DNA from: Metopolophium dirhodum
Taxonomy: Eukaryota > Arthropoda > Insecta > Hemiptera > Aphididae
Assembly: GCF_019925205.1 (NCBI RefSeq)
Contig: NC_083560.1
Coordinates: 69,329,266 to 69,393,265, forward strand
Direction: 5' to 3'
DNA: 64,000 nucleotides
A program made the translations under genes and the position numbers. The notes beneath the pieces were generated by a model that searched no databases, was not told the DNA's origin, and saw only the letters and a program-made list of their open reading frames with translations. Of this stretch, positions 37,381 through 50,400 are shown in pieces; position 1 is the stretch's first letter, and each line of letters starts with the position of its first letter.

Positions 37381-40017
37381 TCGCCAACTGCAAAACATAA
37401 CACCTTAAACCGTGTCTGTCCATGTAAAATAATAACAGCGAATAAAAAATAACTACATGGAAAATCATCAATTTTTTCATATTAAAAAACATTGTCGATC
37501 ATCACGCGTATCGCGTATGTTATAGGTATTAGGTTATACCGCCGTATACTTACTATAATATTTTTGTATCTTAGACGTATTCCACGTGTATAATAGTGCG
37601 CGAATGATTTCAGTTTGGTATTAAAAAATAAGCGATATAAATTAGAGGTATTTAATACTAATGTATACAGTATACTGCAGAATATATTATATATTATGTA
37701 AAGTTTGTACATGCGCTTATATAATAATAGGTAGCAGGTAGATATTGAAACTAAACTGCGTGAAGCATTGAATACAGATTATTAGTTTTCAGTTAAATCG
37801 CAATCTGCGAAAGACGTTAATACATGTGTAGGTAGTATATTTAGTTAAATGAGACTAATGAGAGACGTTTATTTTGATGATGTGTTTGGTGTATGACAAA
37901 CACAAACCTTATCTATATCGCAGTTAATTGTATTATAACTATAATATGATGTATAGGACCCAATGCATGAAAATTAAAATATGACTAAACCGATATTATT
38001 TCGGAAGGGTAAATTATAATAAATACATACCTATCAACTATAGTTGAACACGTTTGAATACCGATTGACATTAAAAATAAGGTGATTAAATATCACAGTT
38101 TGAAGCAGACTGCAGTGGGCAATTCTTCAGCTGCCGTGAAAAATATCGATAATCGATGCATATTTATATCTGTGTATGTCAGAGAGTGTGTAATGGTGAT
38201 AGGGAATATTCGTGAGGGTTCTTATATATTATATATTCGCAACTTGTAGCAGAGGTCTTTACTTGAAAATGTTGTGCCTGTGTTCACCCTGCAGCACAAA
38301 TATATAGTGCTCCGGGATCGGGGAATTCACCGCCCCTTGTCTATACCAAAAACCACTCCACCATCCGGGCACAGTTTCAGAAAATAATAAGGCATGCGAT
38401 GATAATATAAAATATAAGGTGTTTTTCACGAAATTTTCAATATTGCCGTAAAGTCTCATCTTGTTATAATATAATAACAATATGCTATGCTAGAAAAATC
38501 ATGCGAAAACAATATTTTATGATAACAATTTCATCATAAAAGCGATAAAATGTGTATCGAACGTAATTTATGTTCACGATAATTTAAATTTTTACGAAGA
38601 TTTTAATAACTTTACGCGCGCTTATACAATGATTGCGAAGGTACTGCGTATATACTACATAGTTATACCCGTACTAATAAGTAATAGTATAATACTATAA
38701 TGCGGTAACTTATGTGCAACAAAAATAAAATGTGAATTCAATTTCAGCATTACAAAGTTTCTATCTAAACATCGTTTGATTGATTTCCAAACTTCTGTAA
38801 GTCATTCTATATTTTGTATATTTTTATTTTCTGCAAAAAAAAATCAAGGTCATTCGGGTGTAATAACTTTGTAGAAGTCTTAAGTAAAAACATTGTGTTT
38901 ACTGGACATCGTGAATTACCCATGCAATGATATCATTAGGTTACGTAGACGTCACTTTGTATATGAACAATAAAACGCATTGTCGTTTTTAACGCAGGAC
39001 ATAACGACTGCATTATTCTTACATTGAAGCCATTATCAAACAGAATTTCCAGCCAGACTGTCACATAATGTCGGTAATTTTCTTTTCTCCTAAATGACAT
39101 GTTCAATGTTCATTATTTCATTGAAATTGTTGTTGTTTTCTTTGGACTATCTGCAGATGTAATATTTAAAAAGAACATGACGTTACAACTCTATATATAT
39201 TCACCTCGATCAAGTATCATCTTTGATTTAAATATATTTCCTATTTCAAAATGTATACCGTACGTGTCACCTTAACGTATGTAAATCAAAGCAACTGTTT
39301 TGACATCGCAAATTCATAACAATTATGATAAATTATTTTATGTAGGCGTTTATGTTACCGAGTTATATTTGAGAATTATTATTTGTATTTTTTTATTACA
39401 CGACAGCAATAATATAATTTTGATCGATATCATATTATAATATATTTTATAACGTACGAAAAAATAAAAACCAGTAGTCGTCTTATGTAAAAAAACAAAT
39501 GAATTTTTCAATAAATTTGTATAAAATTATAAGTTACATAAACAAATCAAACTATAAAATATTCTAATTCACTGTAAATTGATTTCAGAAACTGCATTAG
39601 TGAAACATTTAAATTTATTCAGATGTGCAGGACTGTGGTGTCTAATTATAATTAAACTCGTACACTGTATATTATACGTATTCAATTATATAACTGAAGA
39701 TAAAATAACATATAGATATAAATATATAATACACATTTACGATTTACACATACCAATATTCTTTATAATATTCAATAAGTATACAAAATAATTATTAAGT
39801 TTTGACAAATGTTATGACAATTATTGTTGTTTAATCGCACTTGCAGGATATAGGTATGCATACCTACATGTAAGTGAACTGTTTTTTCAAAAATATATTA
39901 TTGATGAGCTGAAATAAAATATTTATATCAATAAACTTTACTGATGTTTAGTAGTTGTTGTGATTATTTTACAAATTATTATTGAATACGTCGCGGCCGT
40001 ACCTATATAGGTACACT
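37380..40017. other. A+T-rich DNA with one G+C-richer patch
   Basis: Mostly empty. A patch at 38260-38400 is open on both strands: minus 38259-38480 (contains ETVPGWWSGFWYRQG) and about 40 codons on plus. The minus frame begins in A+T-rich DNA and matches nothing I know; it may be a fragment of a mobile or host gene. Confidence 0.3.
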
Positions 40018-40080
40018 CATAGGCGTAGTTATGGGGAGGGAGCTTAGTCCCCCCAAAAAATTGACCACCCTACGTCTATG
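40018..40080. mobile_element. short MITE remnant
   Basis: CATAGGCGTAG at the left is matched by CTACGTCTATG at the right (10 of 11 complementary), with TACAC-like sequence on both outer flanks. At 63 bp it is probably a deletion derivative of a TIR element. Confidence 0.45.
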
Positions 40081-42230
40081 TACACACTATACTGTACTTA
40101 CACATATTAGAATATAGTATATTTACCATCACAAATCCTAAGTGACAACATTAATCATATTATATTTATATAAACTAGGTAATTATTAATATGATATATA
40201 AAATATCGTTATACAAATTAAATCCAAAAACTTAATTAATGCCTGATGCCTGATGGCTGATGGTGTGATATTATAATAAACAATGTTTCAAAAAAGGCTA
40301 AAATAGATCATTATTTTAATCATATTTTATTTTAATACATACATAATATCCTCCTTTACAATTTGGCATAAATATTTATTTATAAAATAAAAATATACAT
40401 TTATGCATATAATTATAACTCTTAACCATAATATAGGTGTCACATAATGCATTTCATTAGATTTAAACTATTTATTTTTTATTAACATGAAGTACTTGCT
40501 GACGGAAAAGTGAGGTCGGTCAAACACGGTGTTTTAAGTTAACAATTTAACATAATAATTGTTATTTGATTTGAATAAATATTTTGAATAAACATATCGC
40601 CTGCAGGCTGCAATAAATCCAAACCAATATAAAGTACACATATACTATAATTAAATTATTAGTGCAACCTATTTAGTATTTTGTTAGCAAACAGCGTTTA
40701 TGATAATATGTAAAACAAACATCTATAAAAGTCATCATCAGTGTCCAATAACAAAGTTGTATTGTTATAGATGTAATCAAAAGCAGCAGTTGGTTTTATT
40801 AAATGATTGGGGTGCAAAGGGTTGTCATTTCACTGAAGTATAAAATGTATGAAGGGTGAAATGGATTTTAATTGACTTATTTATAAACTATAATGACTAG
40901 TGTGAATTTTTTTTAACGTTTATGTAGAATATACGAACACTAATATGTTAATTTACTCATATAATTAGTCAACGCGGATTGTAAAGTTTTTATTCTTTAT
41001 TTTTTACATTTAGTGGGGTATAATATTTAATTGTACGTTTGATTGAATTCAACGCAATACTTATAATATTATACAGAAATACTGACATTTTTAAATTGTA
41101 TTTTTTGGTATTAGAAAATCCTTAAGCGTTTGTATGATATCAGACATTTTAACGTTGAAGTAATTTGTACATTTTATTATAAATATACGTTTATATTAAT
41201 TTCGTGTAATCAAAATTATTTTTAATTTAACGACGTGCTGTGTTCATTTTTAGTATTAATTAGAAAAATTGTACGCTAAAAAAAAGCAATGAGTCTATAC
41301 TAAAATTGATGGTTGGTGATCAATTTGCATGTCAATAATTATCAAAATATTACATATCACCCCTCTGATGTGTGTATTTATTATCGATTAAAAATAATAA
41401 ACTTTGATGAATCCGAGTAAATAGATTATAGCTTAAAAGCAATATATTTTCCGATAAACATAATTCGTTTATTATATTTTTATCTCGTGTGGTCAGTCTT
41501 TTTTTTGTTTGTCGAGAAATTTTGCATAATGTATCTGCACTATAGCTATATATATAATTTATGTATTAAAACATTAAAGTAATTACATTTTTTTTTGAAT
41601 TGACAGTTCATTTTTAGCAATTTATTTTTGGATTTAAATTCTGTTCTAAACTCATGATTATATTTTGTATTGCAAATTTATCGTCGTATTTAGAATAATA
41701 ATTTAAATATTTATGGTTATACCTAAATCCATTAGATTTTGACTTTTGGCTTTGTATAAAAACATTTATCTCTGCAGCAGTATATAGATTTATGTTCGTA
41801 GTATTCCTCGGTTTGTTTAAACTTTGTTAGGAGTGTGTTAAGACCATTGATTTTATGTACACTACTTTTACTGCGACTTTGACCGTGGACCCGTAATATA
41901 TCTCACAATTAAAGTTATTTTACAAACTGCAACAAACAAAAAAATAAAAATGTGCAAGAACGTAATAAATTTATCCGTACCATTTTACAAAGATGGTCAT
42001 AAAGAAAATATTTGAAAACAAAAATTCAACTAAAGTGTATCACGCGTATATTTTGTTAATTTGTAATGTTTTATTTTTTAAACGTATATCTGCATCGACT
42101 GTACAATTTAAATACATGTATACAATTTTGTAACTTTTTTATTCATGTTATTATGCATTTATAGTTGGTGAAACACATTATAATATTGTATAATTTGTTA
42201 TAATTCAAGCGTAAGAAACTATGGTAATAA
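40081..42230. other. A+T-rich DNA, no gene seen
   Basis: No supportable feature. Confidence 0.5.
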
Positions 42231-42437
42231 ATGATTATGAAGCGAAATTTTCCTCTTAGTCTCGACGAATTATTAACGAAGAAACCCTGTAACCCGAGCA
42301 ACGAGATCACGCAGCGTTTCGGAAATTTCGGGTCGGTTGGGGTTTTGCTTAAAGCGATATTATGGTACCACATAATACTGATACCGGTAACACAAACGTG
42401 GTTAATGTTTACCGAACAAAATGCGTGGATGACTTAG
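42231..42437 (+). CDS. small hypothetical protein with a possible membrane segment
   Basis: A true ATG opens 68 codons ending in TAG, in a patch clearly richer in G+C than the surrounding A+T-rich DNA. The N-terminal half is charged and polar (LDELLTKKPCNPSNEITQRF). Residues about 38-55 (VLLKAILWYHIILIPV) are hydrophobic and could form one membrane helix. A minus-strand frame (42143-42373) overlaps it but is less balanced. I recognise no family. It may be a single-exon short gene, an exon, or chance. Confidence 0.25.
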   Translation: MIMKRNFPLSLDELLTKKPCNPSNEITQRFGNFGSVGVLLKAILWYHIILIPVTQTWLMFTEQNAWMT

Positions 42438-42712
42438 CGAGAGCGTAAACATGGGATGGATTAATGGTTTTTGCGTCCTTTCGACAAAATTCTTGAAAAT
42501 CAATACCTTACATCGAGCAAACCTATACCTACTATGGACTCTTATATACGCGCAACTTTATATTATATAACATCATTAATATCCACAAAGAAAAAAATCG
42601 TTAAAAATGTAAAATTAACATTTAAAATGTAAAACGAAAGTTTTATTTTTACACTAAATTATAAAGGTACGCAAAATTGTGCGTAGGACGTGTACCTACA
42701 GCGCGTATATAT
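42438..42712. other. A+T-rich spacer
   Basis: No feature seen. Confidence 0.5.
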
Positions 42713-42870
42713 CAGGTGTGTAATTAATGTGGGGGGGAGGGAGATAGATCCAACCCAGAGCCTCTATAATATAATATATAGACCACTCACCACTGCTTTC
42801 CTTGAAAATGCAGTATTTTATGTGTGAAAAATTGATATCCCTCCAAGAAAAATGTCTAATTACGCCACTG
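42713..42870. mobile_element. hAT-like MITE
   Basis: The right end reads as CAGTGGCGTAATTAGACAT on the minus strand, and the left end CAGGTGTGTAATTAATG is a diverged partner. Flanking 8-mers GTATATAT (42705-42712) and GTATATGC (42871-42878) agree at 6 of 8 positions, fitting the 8-bp target duplication of hAT elements. The interior is 158 bp, non-coding. Confidence 0.6.
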
Positions 42871-44910
42871 GTATATGCAATGTACATAATATTATATTGT
42901 TTAATTCAAAAATCCTTAAAATTGATTGAATACAATGTATATTGTTATAAAATAAGGTTGCTGCTGCAATGATGGTATTTAGAGTTAAAACACAGTGTCG
43001 GCCATATGCGAGGACCCTTCGCATCCTTGACGAAGCCCATAAAAACGAAAAATAATGTGTACAAGTACACGCGTGGTGTAAAGTTGTCGTTATTGGAACA
43101 TCATACGAATGAGAAATCGGAAAACATTCGAACTCAAGTATAGCCGGTCGCCGCCGTTCATTGTCACACATATTATTATTATTTACTATACTACTGTATA
43201 CATCGATCGTAATTTTGTGCCGCGTTGATAATAATAAATTGTATTACTCTTGCGGATGTGTTTCGGATCTTTTTTTTTAAAAAACAATTTCTGATCGGCT
43301 ATCAACCGTATGTGCGCGTGATATTCAAACTGACGAGTGATGACTGGCATAGCGCACGGCGGGTGTGCTGCGGGTTTGTCACGGTATAATAACAACGAAC
43401 GGGTGATATATATTATACGTTTACGTGTATACACCTACGCGATGCGTAAAGTGTGTTCGAAATCCTTTGTCAACACATATATACACACGCCGAATCTTGT
43501 GTGATCGTTCTCGTAGACAGAAAGTTTTATTGGCGAATATAAGTGAAACAAAGTGCGCACGGGGTCGTGGTCCGTGAAATGTCCTTTTAGTCTAATAAGC
43601 CGGACCACAGCAGTCGCGGGCTGCGGCGGCGATAAATTGTCCGGGATACGCGACCGTGGGCCCGACGTGGTTTTTCGCGATCGTTTTCCAAACCGGAGAA
43701 CACTGCAGCAAAGTCCCGTGCGTGGTGGTTTTTTTTTTCTTATTATTCCACCGGACCGTGAGAAACGCGCGTTCTTCTCGCGTGTAAAAATATACGACGG
43801 TCGAAATGAATTATTATTATTATATTATTACGAGTGAGAAAAAACCGAGAGAAAAAAAAACGTTATCCCACATGAATGTATATACATATATTATGTACAC
43901 GGGCGAAATTGATCGAAAGAAGATTCCCCTCGCCCACATACTATTACAGTACCTATATATAGTATTGTTATTATGTTATATAATATATACGCGCGCGGTC
44001 AACTCCTAAATATTGTCCGCGGCGGCGACGGCTATGCTGCCTCAAACGACGTGTACGGGGGTTTTTATTATCACCCTACCCATTACGCGCATATACGAGA
44101 TATTATAATAATATACAATATAATGATAATAAAATATACAATATAGTTGAGGTACCTATAATATATAATATTATAATGCGCGCGACGACACCCCCGGTCA
44201 ACCGATATCCCATTGTACGACGCCCGCGAATCGTATTATTGTTATTATTGTTCGATGGGAAAGTGAGCGGGGGAAAAAAACAAAACAAAAATACAACCTT
44301 GACGGATAGCGTGTAGAGATTTATTGAATGCAAAAGTTAATACCGCCGGACCCCCACCCGGCCAGCCACCCACCCACCCGCCGTACCCTACACAGTCTAC
44401 GGCGACACACCCCGCCGCCGCCCCCGACAAGGCGCGGAGGACCCCTTTCGTAACGGTAATTCGGCCGCTTCGACGGCGCGGCGGCGGCGATATAGAAAAT
44501 TTCTCGTTCGTATGCGCGTGGGGTGGCGGCGGACGTCGGCCGAGCGGCATTGGGTGAGAGTGAGACAACGGGTGAGAGGGAGTGAGAGGGAGCCAGCGAG
44601 AGACGGCGAGCGAGAGAGAGTGTAATAGTATATATTGCAAGCCGCGACGGAACAGCGTGACGTGTACGGCGACGGTGTGGGGCGGGGTGAACGCGCGCAT
44701 CTAATTATTATTATCGCCGCCGTCGTTGTTATTGTCGTCGTCGCCGTCGTCGTCGGTGCCGCCGCCGCCTTTTTCGTCGTCGTCGTACAGTGTGCGTGTG
44801 TGTGTATGTGTGAGTTCGCGGCGCGCAGTGTGTGTGCGTTGCGTGAGTGTGGGTGTGTGTGTGTGTGTGCGTATATATATTGCCGACGACGCCGCCACCC
44901 TCTGTCGCCT

Positions 44911-44911
44911 A

Positions 44912-44946
<35 letters not shown>
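44911..44946. repeat. (ATT)n microsatellite
   Basis: About 12 ATT units directly followed by TATATACAG. Confidence 0.85.
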
Positions 44947-44952
<6 letters not shown>

Positions 44953-45242
44953 CAGAGCCGCTGCCTCGTCGCTCCGCTCTACCGTGGCCGCCGCCGACTC
45001 GCCCGTCCGTCCGTCCGTCCGCCCCCTCCTTCCGACCCGCCGGCCCGCTCGCCACACCGGCGACTCCCCCGCCGATAACACCGCGGCGCGTAACGACACT
45101 GCGACCCGCCCGCCGTCCCGTCGACCCTCTTTTAAGCCGTTGCCGTAACGCCGGGACGAGGTATGGGGGAGAGTGAGGGAAAACGACGAGCGCACTATAC
45201 ATAATATAATATATAATATATATATATATATATATAACGACT

Positions 45243-45269
45243 ACGACGACGACGACGACGACGACGACG
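45243..45269. repeat. (CGA)n microsatellite
   Basis: Nine CGA units, followed by an ACGTACCGTACGTACGT palindromic stretch. Confidence 0.85.
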
Positions 45270-46091
45270 TACGTACCGTACGTACGTATATATATATTTA
45301 TAATATAAAACGCGAGTCGTGTGCGCGAGTTAGCGTGAGTGTGTGTGTGTGTGTGCGGGCGCGACGGAGGGTAAAACGCGTCTCGGCGGGATGCACGCGG
45401 AGCGGTGCGGGCCCGTCCCGAAGGGGAGCGCCGTTCGTCGGTGTGGTAGTGTGCGGGTGTTGTGTGGAGCGCGCGCGAGAGAGTATGAGTTTGAGGGAGA
45501 GAAGGAGCGAGAGACGGCTAGCGAGCGAGCGAGAGAGGAAAAAAAAATAAATGAATATTCGCCGGCGTCGGTCTGTCGGGGGTGTCTTTATTATTATTCA
45601 ACGGATAAAAACCCCATAGCGTCGTATAGTAGTATTATGGCATATAGTGATGGTAGTAGTGGTAGTAGTAGTAGTAGTAGTCGTCGTCGTCGTCGTCCTC
45701 GTCGACGTCGTATATATATATAATATACCATTATAATATTATATTATATATTATTATTATTATTATAAATTACAATATATACTCGCGAACGCGGTTCTCC
45801 CGCGCGCACACACACATACACGACACACACGACACACACACACACCGGACAATGACGCAACCCCCCCGCGCATTTTTATCGGTTATCCGCCGACGCCGCC
45901 AGCTTCCCACGGTATACTGTTTCGCCTCCCCGCCCGCCCGTCCGAAGGTTTTAAACGATATTGGCACGGAACCGTTCCGCCGCGTCGTGCGGGTGCCACC
46001 GCCGTCCGCTGCCGCCTCCGTTCGTCGTTGTCGTCACACACACGCGCGCAGCTCTTATATTATCATTATATTATTATTATTATTTTTATCG

Positions 46092-46140
46092 TCATCATCA
46101 TCATCATCATCATCATCGTGACGATGATGATCGTCGTCGT
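46092..46140. repeat. (CAT)n with inverted ATG partner
   Basis: About nine CAT units followed by GTGACGATGATGATCG, able to fold back on the CAT run. Confidence 0.75.
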
Positions 46141-47499
46141 CGTGGTCGTCGTGGTCGTGGTACACCTCTCTGGTACGCGCGCGTACTAGTTCTTTACAAC
46201 AACGCCACGTTAAAACGAAACGAAAACGAATTTCGAAAAACACGATTTACCCGCTTCGCGCGTCTTTTCCACGTCCCCACGCTGCGGTTTCGCGTGAGTT
46301 TCGTGTGGTCCAGATGTCGGTCGACGACGTCCGTCCGATAATTACCAACATATTTTCGCGAAGTCACTGTCCATTATTTTCCATCTCTGCGGTACGTCAT
46401 TTTACCGAAAACACATGTGCGCCACCCACGCCCTCACGTTCAATACATTCGGAATCATCGAAATTATACCACACACGCATCCGCGTTGCACACATGACAA
46501 AAAAAATATCAAGAAGTCACCCTTGTCACGGATTATATAGCGTTTCCTAGTTATCGATCAAAAAAAAAAAAAAAAAAAAATAAAGAAAAAAATGTCTGTA
46601 CATGCATAATATCCCCGCGGCGCGGCGTCGTCAAACCCCGAGCCCGGGGAGACACATGTTCGGTCGTATGCGTTCCAGAGAAAGAGAAATAATCCTCTGA
46701 AACACCGGGGTTCTCGGAAAAAGGACCATAAGCATTCATATTTGTTCGTATTTTATCGTATTTCGAACACGCTTTTAAATAATAATATAGAACATTATAT
46801 CATATTTATCGTAAAAACGTTGTGTCAGTATCACGGTGCCCGGTAATATATTATAAATATAATATAATATATAACTATGATCAGCGTGCAATGATAACGA
46901 GCTGCAGTATACTATGTATAATATATTTTACAAACGCACACCCGCATGCCACCCGCACCCGAGGCACGCCGGATTGGTCATTTAAACCATACATAATATA
47001 CTACTAAAACTGCCGATCGGGTAAATCGTTTTCGGTAGATTATCTCGTCCCTTTTCTTAGAACAGCACAGTGTGATTCCAGAAGAACAAAAAGAAACGGT
47101 CGGGCATTTATAATAGCTGCCGCTGCGCATTACGACCATATTTATTGTAGGCATTAAAACTATTAATTCAACACACACATACGGTCGGGGCATGTATTAT
47201 ATTATTATAACATATTGAAACGCATTCGTTCGGACGTTTGGTCATATTATTTTCGAATTATTGTGTACATAATAATAATATTATAGTGTGCCCCCAATGC
47301 TCGTATTTCGTTAGTATTTTTATTATATATTCGTTATTCGACACAACGCGAGTTTGTGTGCCGCGGGAGGCGACGAGAAAGACCCGAAACGTCATGTTCG
47401 ACACGTGTTCCAGCGGCGGCGGCGGCGGTAAACAGAAAACACATGCGTGTTCTGCCAAAGTTGACCCGATTTCTGGGAACCGCTTTATAACCCTCAATT

Positions 47500-50400
47500 A
47501 AAGTTTAGCAACTAAATCTGCGTCTGACGATTGAATGCGCGTCTCCGCATAATGTTGTAAATCGTTTGTATATAATAATAATTTATACCGCGGATAAAGG
47601 GTTGTCATGGTGCCCGCGATCCGAAGAAGAATGAAACCGTTCGTTCATTGTTTATATAAAGTATAAAAAAAAAGGTCGTCGATTATTGTTCACGCGACAT
47701 TTAGATGTTATACATACAATACCTACGTAGAACGTTGTTTATATATATGTTTATGTATATACATCCGTTCGATTATATATATAATATATATACATATATT
47801 ATGTATATACCGTTACTTAAATGTATAACAAGTAATTGATTTGTGCTACTGACTCTCGGGGTAAATATTTATTCTCCACTTGTTAAACATATTTCCTTAG
47901 GCTCAATAATAAACCGATTACTTAAATAAACCCGCGTTTATTAGTTGGATTTATTTATTTAGTTGCCGTGGGGAGGGGGAGGGGAAACTATCAAACCATA
48001 AAACAATTGAAAAACAATTTTATTATTTCCGCCTTTTAAATTGACCGCGTTCACAATAAACCTTTTGCATTATACAACTATAATTAAATAGTTTTATGGT
48101 TGAAAAAAAAAATGTGTCGCAAAACAATTAATGATGTTTATTTATATAGCAGTTGATGAGTTTAAAAAGTTTATACATGAAAACTTTCAGTGAAAACATC
48201 CTAAATGTATTAATGAAGTTCGATCAAAAGTGGTCGGCAAAATAAACTTTAAACAAAAATAGTTTTTTAATATAATGTTTTTTTTTTTTTTTATTTGTTG
48301 CTTGCTTGTTTGTTCGGTAGATATGTTTAATTTTATAATTATTTAACTTGTTCGTCTTTAATATAATTAATTAGATATTAATTTTTAAATATTTAATGTT
48401 ATTATGTATTTTATTACCTTTGCAAATTGGATTATAGCGAGTTGTATTACGCCATTCCACAACCACTCTTATTTTTAAAGATCATTCTGTTAGGTATTAC
48501 CTACTTGATAAATATTATTAAAAATGGGTCAAACATATTTTATTTTTGTTGTTATTATACTTTTCAAGCATCAAATAAAATTAGTTACACATATTATGCT
48601 CTGAAGTTGAGCTTTCGATATGGTTCTTAATTACTCTCTTTGAGTTAAAAAGTAAGTAATTTTAAATGTTTTTACTTATACTATATATTAAAGCTAACAA
48701 TATTAGTATTAATAATTGTAAAACAAATAGTGAACAAAAACTAGGTATTAAAAAAAAAGGGAACTCTCTCTGCTGTATAAATTATAGGTCCCGAGTGTAC
48801 CTCTGTACCTATATAGTCATTGAGTTATAGGTCACCATAATGGATATGTTAAATTTAAATACATCACTCAACGATAAATCATTACAGCACAAATCAATTT
48901 CTGTATATCTTACGATGTGGATCAGCATCTAAAGATAGTTTATCTTATATTATGTTATATTAGTATTTTCCTTATAATTGTCATAATTAAATAATTTCAT
49001 TTTTCCCTAAAACATTGATTATAATGGTATATATATTGCTTATACTATGGCTTATTTTGGTGCCTTAAATCCCGAACCTTACTTATAATTTCACTACTAT
49101 ACAATATGTAATAACTATATATGTAGGTATAACTGCAGTTATAAGTAACCAATACAAGTCAGCCAATTCAGCCAATACCGTTATACCGGCGTATCGTATA
49201 GAGTGGTGTGAATTCTGTAAGTTTCTTGGTATGAATATCTTCAAAGGATCTAAGTATTTTAAAAATGTCATTACAATTAATATAAAAAAATAGTAAACGT
49301 AGTGATGAGAAGTTTCGTGCCTCTGCAATTAAATTTTTAATTGAGGAAAATTGGTGATTTTTGTTTAAATATCCAATTAGTCAAAATTGTAATTATTACA
49401 AACGCTTATGAAAAACAATGGTGACTGTAATGCGTAATTACTTCAAGTTGACCAAAACGTTTGATGGTAAGTAATATTCCTAAGAAAATTAACAAGAATT
49501 TTTCAGTAAATACTGAATAAAATGATCCATTTAAGAGTTATTTTTTTTTATATTTATGCGAATTTTTAATGTTATTTTTGTTAAGTACATTATGTAAACA
49601 ATAAACATATTTAAATTAATACAATGAATTGTATACTGAATTTTCCTACGATATAAACAATGAAATATGTTCAAATATAATAAAATGCTTTGCGATGTTT
49701 AAATGTTTCATAATGCTATCTCGATTTACAAATAAGAAAAAAATAGCACCTTATGCAGCCAGGTACCTATATTTTTAAAGTTTAAATCCAGTCTATATTA
49801 CCATCCAATGATATTTACTGATGATTGGCGATTACCGAACGGCAACCCTCTTTGCGATTTGTTTAACCAGATAATAATTTTATTGCGTACTACGAGATTC
49901 CTTTAATAGCTACTCGGTTATTTTTATTTATTATTTATCATCGTCATTATTATTATTACTATTATTTAACAAAGACATAACACACTTAAACCTGTTGCTT
50001 CTTTGTTGTGTACACAATAAATCACCAAGGCAACATAAGATAATAATATATATTGTACAAGGCACTTTAAATTTTAATACAGTTAAACCACCAAACTTTT
50101 AAATGTACAATATCTGCGAATAAACGGTACCTATTTATATTTAAATATGTATGTTCATCAGTTTTACTCTATTTCTTAAAGTTTTACAAATTTAACGTTT
50201 TTTTACGGTTTTAAATTCTACGGAACTTCTATTACTTGTTACGTCACGTCACATTACTTAATCGTTAAGCATATAACCACCAACTTTAAATCGTTTCGCC
50301 AATAATATGCAAAGTTTTATCATAAGCATAATTATTGTGAATTAGAAAATGATGTTAACCATTCTTACATTTTAACGTTCTTGCAAAAATATAATTTATA

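Larger units (their letters stand above)
43150..47500. other. large CpG-rich low-complexity island
   Basis: Contains GA-rich tracts on the plus strand (about 44560-44625 and 45475-45545), GT runs, ATT (44911-44946), CGA (45243-45269), GTA then CGT (45650-45710), CAT (46092-46117) and A21 (46560-46580). Frames of up to 151 codons are Pro/Arg/Gly/Thr-rich and overlapping. The least simple is + 46305-46550 (internal ATG at 46314, MSVDDVRPIITNIFSRSHC...), which could be an early exon since GTACGT follows at 46391, but nothing confirms it. The layout resembles one or more promoter/5'-UTR regions transcribed rightward. Confidence 0.5.

Noticed and set aside
38081..38130. TATCACAG resembling the start of miR-2/13-type microRNAs
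   Set aside because: No pairing arm is present upstream or downstream to form a precursor hairpin.
44245..44700. 151-codon minus-strand frame with an ATG
   Set aside because: Composition follows GA and GCC-rich simple DNA on the opposite strand; no motif, and overlapping frames on both strands are equally open.
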